From the NCBI RefSeq assembly GCF_039614845.1, contig NZ_JBDIML010000007.1, positions 1 through 64,000 of the forward strand: a stretch of 64,000 bases of DNA. The letters run 5' to 3'. The DNA is from Ornithinibacillus xuwenensis (lineage in GTDB: Bacteria; Bacillota; Bacilli; Bacillales; Amphibacillaceae). Below the pieces are notes generated by a model. The model had not been told where the DNA came from. It did no database searches and was given only the letters and a program-made list of their open reading frames with translations. The position numbers and the translations under genes were made by a program. Positions 49,946 to 59,068 of the stretch are shown one piece after another. Numbering within the stretch: position 1 is the stretch's first letter; every line of letters starts with the position of its first letter.

Positions 49946-51175
49946 TTGAAAGAAGATATCATTAAACGATTTACGACGTATGTAAAGGTAGATACACAAT
50001 CCAATGAGGAAAGTGACTCAACACCTTCTACACCTGGACAGCTTGAGCTAGCGAATATACTTGTTGACGAATTAAACGATATCGGTATGGAAGATGTCAC
50101 AATTGATGAAAATGGCTATGTTATGGCAACTTTACCTTCCAATACAGATAAAGATGTTCCAACCATTGGGTTTCTTGCGCATGTCGACACAGCTACAGAC
50201 TTTACAGGTAAAAATGTAAACCCACAAATCGTAGAGAACTTTGATGGAAAAGACCTTGTTTTACATGAAGAACTAAATGTCGTGTTATCAGCAAAGGAAT
50301 TTCCTGAGCTACCAAGCTATAAAGGACATACATTAATTACAACAGATGGAACCACTTTACTTGGTGCTGATAACAAAGCTGGAGTTGCAGAAATTATGAC
50401 AGCGATGGACTACTTAATCAAGCATCCTGAAATCAAGCATGGGAAAATCCGTGTAGCTTTTACACCGGATGAAGAAATCGGTCGTGGACCACATAAATTT
50501 GATGTAGAACGTTTTGATGCTGATTTTGCCTATACGATCGATGGTGGACCATTAGGAGAACTACAGTACGAAAGCTTTAATGCAGCAGCTGCAAAAGTAA
50601 CTTTTAAAGGAAACAGTGTTCATCCTGGAACCGCTAAAAACAAAATGGTCAACTCAGGAAAAATGGCCGCAGCGTTTGTAAATAAATTCCCAGATCAAGA
50701 ATCTCCTGAGCATACAGAAGGGTACGAGGGCTTCTACCATCTTATTTCCATTACTGGCGATGTAGAGAAAACTCGTGTTTACTATATCATTCGTGACTTT
50801 GACCGCGATAGCTTTGAAAACCGTAAAGCTACCATTGAAAAATACGTTCAAGAAATGAAGGATCAATTTGGTGAAGCTAGTGTTGTATTAGAAATGAAGG
50901 ATCAATACTATAACATGCGCGAAAAGATTGAACCTGTTATGGAAATTGTTGATGTAGCGAAGCAAGCAATGCGAAACCTAAACATTGAACCAGTCATCGA
51001 ACCAGTTCGTGGTGGAACAGACGGTTCCCAATTATCTTATATGGGCTTACCAACACCAAACATCTTTACTGGTGGAGAGAACTTCCATGGGAAATTCGAA
51101 TATATTTCTGTTGATAACATGGAAAAAGCTACAAATGTTATTATTGAAATCAGTAAATTATTTGCAACAAAATAA
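49946..51175 (+). CDS. pepT: Peptidase T (tripeptide aminopeptidase)
   Basis: 409 residues, M20B family. Metal ligands appear in FLAHVDTATD (His79, Asp81), GADNKAG (Asp), TPDEEIGRG (catalytic Glu pair), DGGPLGE (Asp) and FHGKFE (His). Removes the N-terminal residue of tripeptides in the cytoplasm. TTG start behind GGAGAGAGG. Ends 4-5 bases before a strong hairpin that overlaps the convergent MFS gene. Confidence 0.93.
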   Translation: MKEDIIKRFTTYVKVDTQSNEESDSTPSTPGQLELANILVDELNDIGMEDVTIDENGYVMATLPSNTDKDVPTIGFLAHVDTATDFTGKNVNPQIVENFDGKDLVLHEELNVVLSAKEFPELPSYKGHTLITTDGTTLLGADNKAGVAEIMTAMDYLIKHPEIKHGKIRVAFTPDEEIGRGPHKFDVERFDADFAYTIDGGPLGELQYESFNAAAAKVTFKGNSVHPGTAKNKMVNSGKMAAAFVNKFPDQESPEHTEGYEGFYHLISITGDVEKTRVYYIIRDFDRDSFENRKATIEKYVQEMKDQFGEASVVLEMKDQYYNMREKIEPVMEIVDVAKQAMRNLNIEPVIEPVRGGTDGSQLSYMGLPTPNIFTGGENFHGKFEYISVDNMEKATNVIIEISKLFATK

Positions 51176-51179
51176 CAAG

Positions 51180-51210
51180 AAAGAGTCAGGTTCCTTGAAC
51201 CTGACTCTTT
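51180..51210. terminator. Bidirectional terminator overlapping the MFS gene end
   Basis: AAAGAGTCAGGTTC pairs with GAACCTGACTCTTT around a three-base loop. The last eight codons of the MFS gene lie in it. Confidence 0.85.
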
Positions 51211-52394
51211 ACTTGAATGAACATCGAAAGCACAAATCCAATTACTAATAATAGGGATAAAATAAAAAATGTACTCCTATAGCTGCCGATACTTAATAGC
51301 CAAATTGCAATGATGGGACCAAGCATAGCCCCAATAAATAATATGAACGCATAGAAAGCATTCGCAAGTGCCCTTCGTTCTCCACCGAGCTCACCAATTA
51401 CCATCATTATCGCTGGAAATATCATCGATATTCCCATCACATAAATAATACTCATCAATACAAGAAACACAATATGGCTACCAATTCCAAGTAGAAATAG
51501 GCCGAGGACTGCCATTCCTAATCCAATTCTAAGTGTAAGAAGTAGGCCAATCCTTTGAACAATTCGACCTGTTAAAGGCGAAATAACCATTCCAATTATA
51601 CCAAGCGCTCTAATTCCTAAAATAGCTTCACCAGACAAATTATAGGGTTCCCCACTAAGATAGCTACCTAGCAATGTATACATTCCCATAAAGGTTAATA
51701 GAAGCATGATGGTTATGGAGTAGGTTAACAAGAAATTCCGCTGTTTAAGGATTAACTTACTATGATAGAGATAAAACCGCACCCCTTTCTTACCCTGTTC
51801 CCTTGCCGTATTAGGTAATAGAAAGATGACCGCAACGAACGTGATACAATACATCCCCCCCAAAAATAGAAATACCATTTCCCAATTGGCCCACTGATAG
51901 ATTAAATCAGCAATTACCTGCCCGAAAATCCCCGACGTCACATATCCAAAGCTAATAAATCCTATTGTTGTAACTAGCTTTTGTTTTGGAAATATTTCAA
52001 ATGCATACGCCAAGGCAGAAGGAGCAAAGGTAGCCGCGACAAACCCTTGTAACCCACGAAGGGCTATGAGACTGCCAAAGCTACTTACCATCCCAATCCA
52101 TATCGTTACAAGTGTTAGGGAGAATAAACCTAAGAGAATAATTTGTTTTCTTCCAATCCGATCAGCTAGCGGACCAAAAAGCAAAAATCCTACTGCATAA
52201 AAAAAAGAAAACGAGCTGCTAGTCCAAGCAGACATCGTTTTCGATACTTGAAATGTATCCTCAAACACACCAAAGAGCGGTGTTGTAACATATGCACCCG
52301 AAACAACAATTAACGCACACCAAAACAACATAAACGTGATAACACCGTAACGGAATCGTTTCGTTGCATTTGGTACTGCTACTGTTTCCATCAT
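51186..52394 (-). CDS. MFS transporter
   Basis: About 402 residues with 12 membrane segments. The loop 2-3 signature GPLADRIGRKQIILLG and the loop 8-9 counterpart SPLTGRIVQRIGLLLTLRIG mark the Major Facilitator Superfamily; the general form suggests an exporter of small molecules. The substrate is not readable. Start at 52394 or 52391 (ATGATG) behind GGGAG/GGGGGA. Downstream of the serine hydrolase gene with 61 bases between, so the two may be cotranscribed. Confidence 0.82.
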   Translation of the reverse strand: MMETVAVPNATKRFRYGVITFMLFWCALIVVSGAYVTTPLFGVFEDTFQVSKTMSAWTSSSFSFFYAVGFLLFGPLADRIGRKQIILLGLFSLTLVTIWIGMVSSFGSLIALRGLQGFVAATFAPSALAYAFEIFPKQKLVTTIGFISFGYVTSGIFGQVIADLIYQWANWEMVFLFLGGMYCITFVAVIFLLPNTAREQGKKGVRFYLYHSKLILKQRNFLLTYSITIMLLLTFMGMYTLLGSYLSGEPYNLSGEAILGIRALGIIGMVISPLTGRIVQRIGLLLTLRIGLGMAVLGLFLLGIGSHIVFLVLMSIIYVMGISMIFPAIMMVIGELGGERRALANAFYAFILFIGAMLGPIIAIWLLSIGSYRSTFFILSLLLVIGFVLSMFIQVKSQVQGT

Positions 52395-52455
52395 CTTCCC
52401 CCACTCCCTCAAGAACATCTTCTATAAAGATATGAGGATTTTGGTGAAGTTGTGC

Positions 52456-53478
52456 CTACGCCAAAATTACTTCTTCCATTGCTTTGATTATGCTATATGC
52501 ACCATCGCTTTTATTCGAAGCAATTACGATCGTTGTACCATTTGGATATACCGCTCCATGGAAGCTAACACCTGGATCATAGCCCATCACATGATATTTC
52601 GAAATTGTCTCTTCTGGTTTGTCTATCCAAACACCGTAACCATAATACTTCCCAGGACTACTTTGCATATGTGGTGTTCGTAGTAATTCCAATGTTTCCT
52701 TTGTTACTATCTGATTTCCAAATAGCGCATTCCAGAAGTTTGTCATATCCTTTACCGTTACGAAAGCACCGCCATCTGCGCCACCCTTTATCGGAATCGA
52801 ATACATATTGGTTCTCCAGCTTCCTGTCTGCTCATCATCCAAGTAGCCAAACGCTGTATTTGTCGGCAATTGATCTAACGAAAAATATCCGGAGCCTTCC
52901 ATCCCGACCTTCGCGAATACCTTTGTTTCAATAAAGTCTGTAAAATTCATTCCAGTAATATTTTCGATGATTAACCCTAATACAATATAACCAGCGTTAT
53001 TATAATGAAATTTTTCACCTGGTTGAAATAGCATTTCTCGGTTCTGGAACATCGGAAGAAAATCATGCAAATTCTGTATCCGATACATCGGCAGTTCTTC
53101 CCAAAGCTCTTCAAAATCACCCATTACAGATTCATCAAAATAATCCGGAATACCCGAACTATGTGTTAATAAATGATGAATGGTAATCTCCTCTGAAAAA
53201 TTCGGAAAGGAAATTTCTAAACAATCGTTCAGCTTGGTTTGAAATGTAAGCTTTCCTTCATCGACAAGCATCCCAATCCCAACAGCTGTAAAGAGCTTAC
53301 AGCCAGAGGCAATTCCAAATCTCGTATCCGGGGTATTTTTTAACTGCTCTGAACGATTGGAGTAGCCAAATGCACATTCTAAAATAGGTTCTCCATTAGA
53401 TTGAATGTGAACAGCTCCAGAAAAACCGACCTGATCTACAACCTGTGTTATGTGTTGTTCTAGTATTTCTTTCATCAT
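52456..53478 (-). CDS. Serine hydrolase of the beta-lactamase/PBP4* family
   Basis: About 340 residues, no signal peptide. SxxK appears as SGCK (Ser58 to Lys61) in RFGIASGCKLFTAVG; the Tyr motif as HYNNAGYIVLG; a C-terminal HGAVYPNGTTIVI takes the place of KTG. Members are esterases, D-aminopeptidases or transpeptidase-like enzymes; the activity here is unknown. ATG at 53478 or 53475, GAAGGGA upstream. Upstream of and in line with the MFS gene. Confidence 0.78.
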   Translation of the reverse strand: MMKEILEQHITQVVDQVGFSGAVHIQSNGEPILECAFGYSNRSEQLKNTPDTRFGIASGCKLFTAVGIGMLVDEGKLTFQTKLNDCLEISFPNFSEEITIHHLLTHSSGIPDYFDESVMGDFEELWEELPMYRIQNLHDFLPMFQNREMLFQPGEKFHYNNAGYIVLGLIIENITGMNFTDFIETKVFAKVGMEGSGYFSLDQLPTNTAFGYLDDEQTGSWRTNMYSIPIKGGADGGAFVTVKDMTNFWNALFGNQIVTKETLELLRTPHMQSSPGKYYGYGVWIDKPEETISKYHVMGYDPGVSFHGAVYPNGTTIVIASNKSDGAYSIIKAMEEVILA

Positions 53479-53683
53479 TGCTTCTTCCCTTCTTGAAAAA
53501 AGCACAATTAATCCCTGCGTCTATTATTGTAGCATAAGTTAATTAACTATTTTCATACTTCTAACTATTCTATTGAGAGAATCGCACAAATTACCTATTT
53601 TTCATAGTTTCCAAGAAATTGTCAGCAGTTCGTAGTATAATAGAATTGTTCGTGTTAGATTTCCGAAAGGGAGAGAAGCTACT

Positions 53684-54769
53684 ATGTTTAACAACAAGAC
53701 GATATACAGCATTTTAATCGGTAGTATGTTAATGTTTCTAACAGCTTGTAATATAACCAATCAGGATGATGATGCTATTAATCAGTCCAATCCTACTGAT
53801 ACAGACTCTCAGACGGAAGGGAATTCACAGCCTGATGAAGATATAAATACAGAGGAAGAACAGCCCGAAGTTGATGAAGCGGAGGAGCTAGCTCTACCTA
53901 CCATAGCATTACAAAAAGGTGACTCCGGTGAAGAAGTAAAGCTTCTCCAAAAGGCTCTAGTTCAAATTGGATATCCTATCACGGAATCCGATAGCTATAA
54001 TCAAGAGCTCGTATGGGCCATCACAGATGTTCAACTGCAAAATGAGGAGCTCTATGTAACGGGAATTTATGATGAAGCTACAAGGGGTTTCCTGGAGAAG
54101 GCTCTAGCAGAGACAATTACGATTAGCCCTGGTGAGGGATTGACCTATCAAGAGAACCAATCACTTGATGAGGAAACCGTCGAAATCGGTAATCCATATG
54201 AGGTGCTTGCATTAATTAATAAGAGCCACGCCTTACCCGAAGACTATGTACCTAGTGATCTCGTAGTTCCAGATGTCCGTTTTCCATTCGTAGATGATAA
54301 ACCCAAAAAGCAAATGCGCGAGGTTGCAGCAATTGCACTAGAGGAAATGTTTGCGGCATCAGATCTAGAAAGCCTTGATTTATTCGCTCAATCTGGCTAC
54401 CGCTCCTACGAAAGACAAAATGGACTATTTGCTCAGTATGCAAGTACCTATGGGGAAGAACAAGCTAATACATTTAGTGCGAAGCCTGGCGAAAGTGAGC
54501 ATCAGTCTGGACTAACAATGGATGTAACCAGCTCTCATGTTAACTATTCTTTAGTAGTTGAATTTGGTGAAACAGAGGAAGGGATTTGGCTTGCAGAGCA
54601 TGCTGCGGAGTACGGGTTTATTATCCGCTATCCAAAAGGTAAAGAGGATATTACTGGCTACCAATATGAGCCTTGGCACTTACGCTATGTTGGCGTTACT
54701 GCAGCAAAGGAAATAATGGACCGAGGGATTACTTTAGAAGAGTATTTAGATGAAAGAATTACACAATAG
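53684..54769 (+). CDS. D-alanyl-D-alanine carboxypeptidase-like lipoprotein (VanY/M15) with peptidoglycan-binding domain
   Basis: 361 residues. Lipoprotein signal (lipobox LTAC, Cys22), an acidic linker to residue 70, a peptidoglycan-binding domain (KGDSGEEVKLLQKALVQIGY, about 78-140), and a VanY-type M15 domain (about 200-350) with the motifs SGYRSYERQ, SEHQSGLTMDVT and EPWHLRYVG that hold the Zn. It trims the last D-Ala from stem peptides at the cell surface. Single gene, GGGAGAG before the ATG. Confidence 0.88.
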   Translation: MFNNKTIYSILIGSMLMFLTACNITNQDDDAINQSNPTDTDSQTEGNSQPDEDINTEEEQPEVDEAEELALPTIALQKGDSGEEVKLLQKALVQIGYPITESDSYNQELVWAITDVQLQNEELYVTGIYDEATRGFLEKALAETITISPGEGLTYQENQSLDEETVEIGNPYEVLALINKSHALPEDYVPSDLVVPDVRFPFVDDKPKKQMREVAAIALEEMFAASDLESLDLFAQSGYRSYERQNGLFAQYASTYGEEQANTFSAKPGESEHQSGLTMDVTSSHVNYSLVVEFGETEEGIWLAEHAAEYGFIIRYPKGKEDITGYQYEPWHLRYVGVTAAKEIMDRGITLEEYLDERITQ

Positions 54770-54773
54770 CAAC

Positions 54774-54808
54774 AGAGCCAGAAGCTTTTAATCTGGCTCT
54801 TTTTTTTA
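54774..54808 (+). terminator. Intrinsic terminator of the VanY-type gene
   Basis: AGAGCCAGA pairs with TCTGGCTCT, followed by eight T (54801-54808). The T-tract overlaps the end of the convergent ATPase gene. Confidence 0.85.
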
Positions 54809-55555
54809 TGCTGGATTTAAGATTCTATCTAAGAATTGCTTCGTTCTCATTTCTTTTGGGTGTTTTAGTACCTCTTCAGGTGAGCCTTGCTCTACAATAT
54901 AGCCTCCATCCATAAAAAGAACGTAGTCCGATACCTCACTTGCAAATTGAATCTCATGTGTCACAATAACCATTGTCCAATTTTCTTTTGCTAAATCCTT
55001 GATTACACGTAATACTTCACCAATCAGTTCTGGATCCAGTGCAGATGTTGGCTCATCAAATAGCATAAGCTCTGGCTCCATCGCTAACGCTCTTGCAATT
55101 CCTACTCGTTGCTGTTGCCCCCCTGATAGCTGATGTGGATAAAGATTCATTCTATCCGCTAAACCAACCTTTATTAATAGTTCCTTCGCCAGATCTAGTA
55201 CGACCGCCTTATCTCGTTTTTGGACAATTGTAGGTCCTTCGGTCACATTTTCTAGTGCTGTTTTATGGGGAAATAAATTATAAGATTGAAATACCATTCC
55301 GGATTTTTTCCTTAATTCTAATAGCTCCTTCTTGGAGATAGAATTGGCAAAGTCTAGCGTTAGTCCATCATGAAATGCAAACAACCCCTTGTTAGGCTGC
55401 TCCAGAGCATTTAAACACCTCAAAAAAGTGGTTTTACCTGAACCAGAAGGTCCGATTACGGAAAGAACACTCCCCTTTTCCATATCAACATTTATATCTT
55501 TAAGCACTTCATTTTCTCCAAAGGATTTTGCTAATCCTTTTACAGATAAAAACAT
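54806..55555 (-). CDS. tcyC: Cystine-type amino-acid ABC transporter, ATP-binding protein
   Basis: 249 residues. Walker A GPSGSGKTT, signature LSGGQQQR, Walker B LMLFDEPTSALD, switch His in VIVTHEIQFA. The extra segment ALEQPNKGLFAFHDGLTLDF is typical of the TcyC group. Last gene of the tcyABC-like operon; AAAGGGGA lies before the ATG. Assignment to cystine comes from the binding protein and the operon layout, not from the ATPase itself. Confidence 0.82.
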   Translation of the reverse strand: MFLSVKGLAKSFGENEVLKDINVDMEKGSVLSVIGPSGSGKTTFLRCLNALEQPNKGLFAFHDGLTLDFANSISKKELLELRKKSGMVFQSYNLFPHKTALENVTEGPTIVQKRDKAVVLDLAKELLIKVGLADRMNLYPHQLSGGQQQRVGIARALAMEPELMLFDEPTSALDPELIGEVLRVIKDLAKENWTMVIVTHEIQFASEVSDYVLFMDGGYIVEQGSPEEVLKHPKEMRTKQFLDRILNPA

Positions 55556-55570
55556 TTGCCATTCCCCTTT

Positions 55571-56263
55571 CTATTTGGCAATAAAACGATCATAGCGTTT
55601 TTCTAAGGAATTTTGAAAAATAGATAGAATAAAACAAATAGCCCAATAAATTAGCCCAGCCTCGGTATATAACAATAGAAAGTCAAAGGTTCTAGCTGCA
55701 ATTTCCTGTGCTTGTCGGAATAACTCTGCAACGAGTATTAAAGAGGCCAACGAAGTATCTTTCACCAAGCTAATAAAGCTATTCGAAAGTGGCGGAATAG
55801 ACACTCTTGTTGCTTGTGGAAGAATAATTCTTCGTAAAGCTAACGTTTTCGTCATCCCTATCGTATAAGCTGCCTCCCATTGACCCTTTGCTATTGATAG
55901 AATAGCTGCTCGAACAATCTCTGATGCATAGGCACCCACGTTTAGAGTGAAAGCAATAATTGCACTCGGAAAAGGATCTATTGTAATACCAATTGATGGG
56001 AGCCCAAAAAATATAATAAAGAGTTGAACTAACAGAGGTGTACCCCGGATTGCCGAGACGTAGACCACAGCAGGAATTCGTATTAGCTTAGACTTGGATA
56101 TCCGCATCATAGCAGTAAGCAAAGCAACGATTAGTCCAAGAATGAATGAAATAATAGTTAAAGGAATAGTGTATTGAATTGCACCTAATAGCATTGGGAG
56201 GAGAGAATTTAAAAACAATTCCCATGCTCCCATATTTTGATAAGAAATTGTAGCATATATCAT
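55571..56263 (-). CDS. tcyB: Cystine-type amino-acid ABC transporter, permease
   Basis: About 230 residues, HisM-type permease: QYTIPLTIISFILGLIVALL, the RGTPLLVQLFIIFFGLPSIG segment and the EAA loop EAAYTIGMTKTLALRRIILP. The start is not fixed: ATG at 56263 directly follows the binding-protein stop codon, and an internal ATG (MGAWELFLNSLL) fits relatives better but lacks a ribosome binding site. Translation is probably coupled to the upstream gene. Confidence 0.8.
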   Translation of the reverse strand: MIYATISYQNMGAWELFLNSLLPMLLGAIQYTIPLTIISFILGLIVALLTAMMRISKSKLIRIPAVVYVSAIRGTPLLVQLFIIFFGLPSIGITIDPFPSAIIAFTLNVGAYASEIVRAAILSIAKGQWEAAYTIGMTKTLALRRIILPQATRVSIPPLSNSFISLVKDTSLASLILVAELFRQAQEIAARTFDFLLLYTEAGLIYWAICFILSIFQNSLEKRYDRFIAK

Positions 56264-56264
56264 A

Positions 56265-57086
56265 CTATTTAGATGATACATCTTCACCAAACCACTCATC
56301 GGAAATCTCTGCTAAGGTACCGTCTTCCTTCATTGCTGTCAATTGTTCGTTAATCGCATCAATTAATTCCTTATTTCCTTTATTGAGTGCAAATGCCATT
56401 TCAGATACTTCGTCAGATTGGGCAACAATTTTAACCTGCTCTTCACCTTGCTGCTTCATGTATTCTAATACAGCTAACTTATCATTTACCGTAACATCCG
56501 CACGTCCTTGTTTTAGTAACTCAATTGCTTGGGCTAGTCCTTCAATCCCAATTAATGTAGCACCATTTTCTTCTGCAATAGCTGCATAGTTACTCGTTAA
56601 GGACTGTGCAGAGGTCTTACCATCTAAATCTTCAAAAGAGGTAATAGCCTGATTGTCTTGTGGGACAACTACTACCGCTGAGGAATATGTATAAGGGGTG
56701 GAGAAGTCATAGCTCGCAAGACGTTCCTCATTAATCCCAACCTGATTGGCGATAAGGTCAAAGCGTTCCGAATTTAAACCAGCAAACATGGAATCCCATT
56801 GTGTTTCCATGAATTCAACATCTAAATCCAGGCGACGAGCAACCTCTCGAATTACTTCCACATCATAGCCCGTTAAATCTCCTTCTTCATTGTGAAATGT
56901 ATATGGCGCATAGGTTCCTTCCGTACCAACAGTCAAGACACCATCTTCTTTTAGTTTTGTCGTTGCTCCCTGTTCTCCATTCTCTTCTCCATTATTACCA
57001 TTATTACCATTCTCATCATTTGCTCCACATGCAGCTAGAATAAACAATAGGGCGAAAGCAAGGATTCCTAATCTCCATTTCTTCAT
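56265..57086 (-). CDS. tcyA: Cystine-type amino-acid ABC transporter, substrate-binding lipoprotein
   Basis: 273 residues. Lipobox ILAAC (Cys20), a Gly/Asn/Glu linker, then the SBP_bac_3 fold with GTEGTYAPYTFHNEEG, GYDVEVIREVARRL, FDLIANQVGINEERLASYDF and TLIGIEGLAQAIELLKQGRA, as in TcyA/YtmK-type cystine receptors. ATG at 57086 is preceded by TGGGGG. First gene of the operon. Cystine is the likely cargo; another amino acid cannot be excluded. Confidence 0.82.
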   Translation of the reverse strand: MKKWRLGILAFALLFILAACGANDENGNNGNNGEENGEQGATTKLKEDGVLTVGTEGTYAPYTFHNEEGDLTGYDVEVIREVARRLDLDVEFMETQWDSMFAGLNSERFDLIANQVGINEERLASYDFSTPYTYSSAVVVVPQDNQAITSFEDLDGKTSAQSLTSNYAAIAEENGATLIGIEGLAQAIELLKQGRADVTVNDKLAVLEYMKQQGEEQVKIVAQSDEVSEMAFALNKGNKELIDAINEQLTAMKEDGTLAEISDEWFGEDVSSK

Positions 57087-57147
57087 GTTGTTAACCCCCA
57101 ATGGTTTGTTTGCAGTTTAGTATTTACGTTTTTTCAAAAACTAACAC

Positions 57148-57179
57148 AAAAAAGCGTTAAACGAAATTTCGTTTAACGC
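57148..57179 (-). terminator. Intrinsic terminator of the SRPBCC gene
   Basis: GCGTTAAACGAA pairs perfectly with TTCGTTTAACGC, with six T following on the minus strand. Confidence 0.85.
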
Positions 57180-57196
57180 CTAAAAACATCAATTAT

Positions 57197-57646
57197 TTAT
57201 TCTGCTTCAGCTACACGCTTTACTCGTTCTACAAATTGGACTACAACCTTATCACTGCCTGCAAGCTTCAATATTAGCTTCACAAACCACTTCAACGGTT
57301 TATTAGTCGTTGTATAACAGAAGTAAGTCTTATTATCTGCCAGTCTTTTCAATTCATAGGTAGCCGTAATTTCAAACATATTTGCTAACGTAAATCCTAC
57401 TTTCATTTTTTTATACTCCGGTTCATTTTCATAGATGAGAGTTTCTACCTCGTATTCCTGTACGCGTTTTCCCTCACGATATTTCTGGCGATAGATGGTA
57501 CCTACACCTTCATCCGTCTCTTTAACTAGTTGATTTTCTACCACATTGGGCATTATTTTTTGCATATCCGCTAGTGATCCTTCAAAATACTTCCAGACCT
57601 GATCAATTGGTGCATTAATTTCCGTATCCTTTGTCCATTCACGCAT
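57197..57646 (-). CDS. SRPBCC-family protein (polyketide cyclase/Bet v1-like fold)
   Basis: 149 residues. START/SRPBCC fold: TKDTEINAPIDQVWKYF at the N-terminus, beta strands through EVETLIYENEPEYKKMKVGF, and a long C-terminal helix (KLILKLAGSDKVVVQFVERV). Such proteins bind hydrophobic ligands; the role is unknown. No membrane segment. No other gene appears in its transcription unit. Confidence 0.75.
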   Translation of the reverse strand: MREWTKDTEINAPIDQVWKYFEGSLADMQKIMPNVVENQLVKETDEGVGTIYRQKYREGKRVQEYEVETLIYENEPEYKKMKVGFTLANMFEITATYELKRLADNKTYFCYTTTNKPLKWFVKLILKLAGSDKVVVQFVERVKRVAEAE

Positions 57647-57718
57647 CGAAAAACTACCCCTTTGTACTTATTATTTCTCTCATTCTACCATAATGCCCTA
57701 TTCTAGAACGATGTCTTT

Positions 57719-58171
57719 TTAGAAAGGCTTTAGTATCATGAGTGAAATAATTACCAGAAAGATAGCCGTTTCAATTCTTTCCACAAAAAATAACTTTTTA
57801 GCTAATCGGTTGTATTCCGGTGGAATCTCCTCACCTGTTGCTGTATTTAATAGTTCCTTAATTGGTTTTGATTTTGGCTTAAGCAAGAGAGGACCAAAGG
57901 CGAGTGCAACTAAAAATAACACGAAACTGATCACATACCAGCCTTGCTTAAAAAGAAAGGTATGCATCGCTCCCATTGCTAGTCCAGTTAATAACAGCAA
58001 TGTTCCACCAATCATCGTCAATCGGTGCAAATGATTTCGAATAACATAAGCATGCCTTAACTCCGTAAGATTTGTCGCATGTGATACAATCCCAGTCATC
58101 ACTAATCCCGGACCCATTCCAATTATTGCAGAAAATATATGAATGAAAACTAATACACTGTACAAAGACAT
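57719..58171 (-). CDS. DUF2269-type membrane protein
   Basis: 150 residues with four hydrophobic segments and conserved His residues in LVFIHIFSAIIGMGPG and AYVIRNHLHRLTMIGG, resembling DUF2269 proteins, which look like small cytochrome b-like four-helix bundles. The His residues could hold a heme, but this is inference. AGGTAT lies before the ATG. Single gene, function unknown. Confidence 0.7.
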   Translation of the reverse strand: MSLYSVLVFIHIFSAIIGMGPGLVMTGIVSHATNLTELRHAYVIRNHLHRLTMIGGTLLLLTGLAMGAMHTFLFKQGWYVISFVLFLVALAFGPLLLKPKSKPIKELLNTATGEEIPPEYNRLAKKLFFVERIETAIFLVIISLMILKPF

Positions 58172-58303
58172 TGTATACCTCCAATTCTATTATCGTTACC
58201 TCTATCATACACCTAAACAATACTTCATATTGTTAACTAAATCACACTGTATTTCTTTTGGCTTTCGTGAATTCGCTTCAACTTGGCAAAAATATTAGTC
58301 AGC

Positions 58304-58356
58304 TTGTTGCTTTTCCATTTCAAATCATATACTATGTTAATTGAAAATGATTATCA
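58304..58356 (+). promoter_or_regulatory. Promoter with Fur box for the nitroreductase gene
   Basis: TGAAAATGATTATCA at 58342-58356 matches the 7-1-7 Fur consensus TGATAATNATTATCA at 14 of 15 positions. A candidate promoter is just upstream: TTGTTG (58304-58309), 18 bases, TATACT (58328-58333), so Fur would cover the transcription start. Confidence 0.75.
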
Positions 58357-58397
58357 ATCGCAAAGTACGTTACAATACAGGAAGAAGAGGTGTTTCC

Positions 58398-58961
58398 ATG
58401 CAAATACTAAAACAACAAACGGATTTAGCTACAATCATTCGTGAACGACGTTCGATAAAGAAGGGTTATAATAGCCAGCCTGTATCAGAAGAAACCATCC
58501 TGGAATTATTAGAGGACGCAATTTGGGCGCCTACCCATGGTATGAGGCAGCCTTGGAGATTCATATTTGTCGGAGAAAATCAAAAGAACGATTTCGCTAA
58601 GAAAATTGCGAGTACTTATCCTCTGGAACGACAACAAAATCGTGAAAACTATTTGAAGGAACCAAGCGCGATTCTAGTCGTCATTATGGAAGATGGAGAT
58701 AACCAAAAGATGCGTGATGAAAACTTCGGTGCAGCTGCTTGTCTAATCCAAAACTTCCAGTTATTAGCTTGGGAACAAAATTTAGGTGTCGTATGGAAGA
58801 CTAACCCACATATTTATGACCCAAACGTTGCTGACATGCTTCAAGTGCAAGAAAACGAAAGAATTATTGGCTTTTTGCATATGGGATATTTTGATGAGCA
58901 ACCGGAGAAAAAAGAACGTTTTCCAGTAGCTACGAAATTTGAAACCTTCAACCTTAGTTAA
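58398..58961 (+). CDS. Nitroreductase-family flavoprotein (YfhC/YdjA-like)
   Basis: 187 residues, FMN-dependent. IRERRSIKKGYNSQPVSEE gives the FMN-phosphate Arg pair; DAIWAPTHGMRQPWRF, NFGAAACLIQNFQLLAWEQN and ERIIGFLHMGYF follow in family order. Usually reduces nitro compounds, quinones or flavins with NAD(P)H. The Fur box on its promoter suggests a role under iron limitation, for example as a reductase that helps to free iron (inference). ATG at 58398 has AGAGGTG upstream. Confidence 0.85.
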   Translation: MQILKQQTDLATIIRERRSIKKGYNSQPVSEETILELLEDAIWAPTHGMRQPWRFIFVGENQKNDFAKKIASTYPLERQQNRENYLKEPSAILVVIMEDGDNQKMRDENFGAAACLIQNFQLLAWEQNLGVVWKTNPHIYDPNVADMLQVQENERIIGFLHMGYFDEQPEKKERFPVATKFETFNLS

Positions 58962-59027
58962 GGTTAGAATAATCGAAGATGCCCCGTGGAAACGAATGGG
59001 CCACAAATGAATTTACAGCAAAAGTTC

Positions 59028-59067
59028 AAAAAAAGTCTTGCCCTAATAAGATAGGACAAGACTTTTT
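59028..59067. terminator. Bidirectional terminator
   Basis: AAAAAGTCTTGCCCTA pairs with TAGGACAAGACTTTTT (one mismatch) around a seven-base loop, between convergent genes. Confidence 0.85.
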
Positions 59068-59068
59068 A

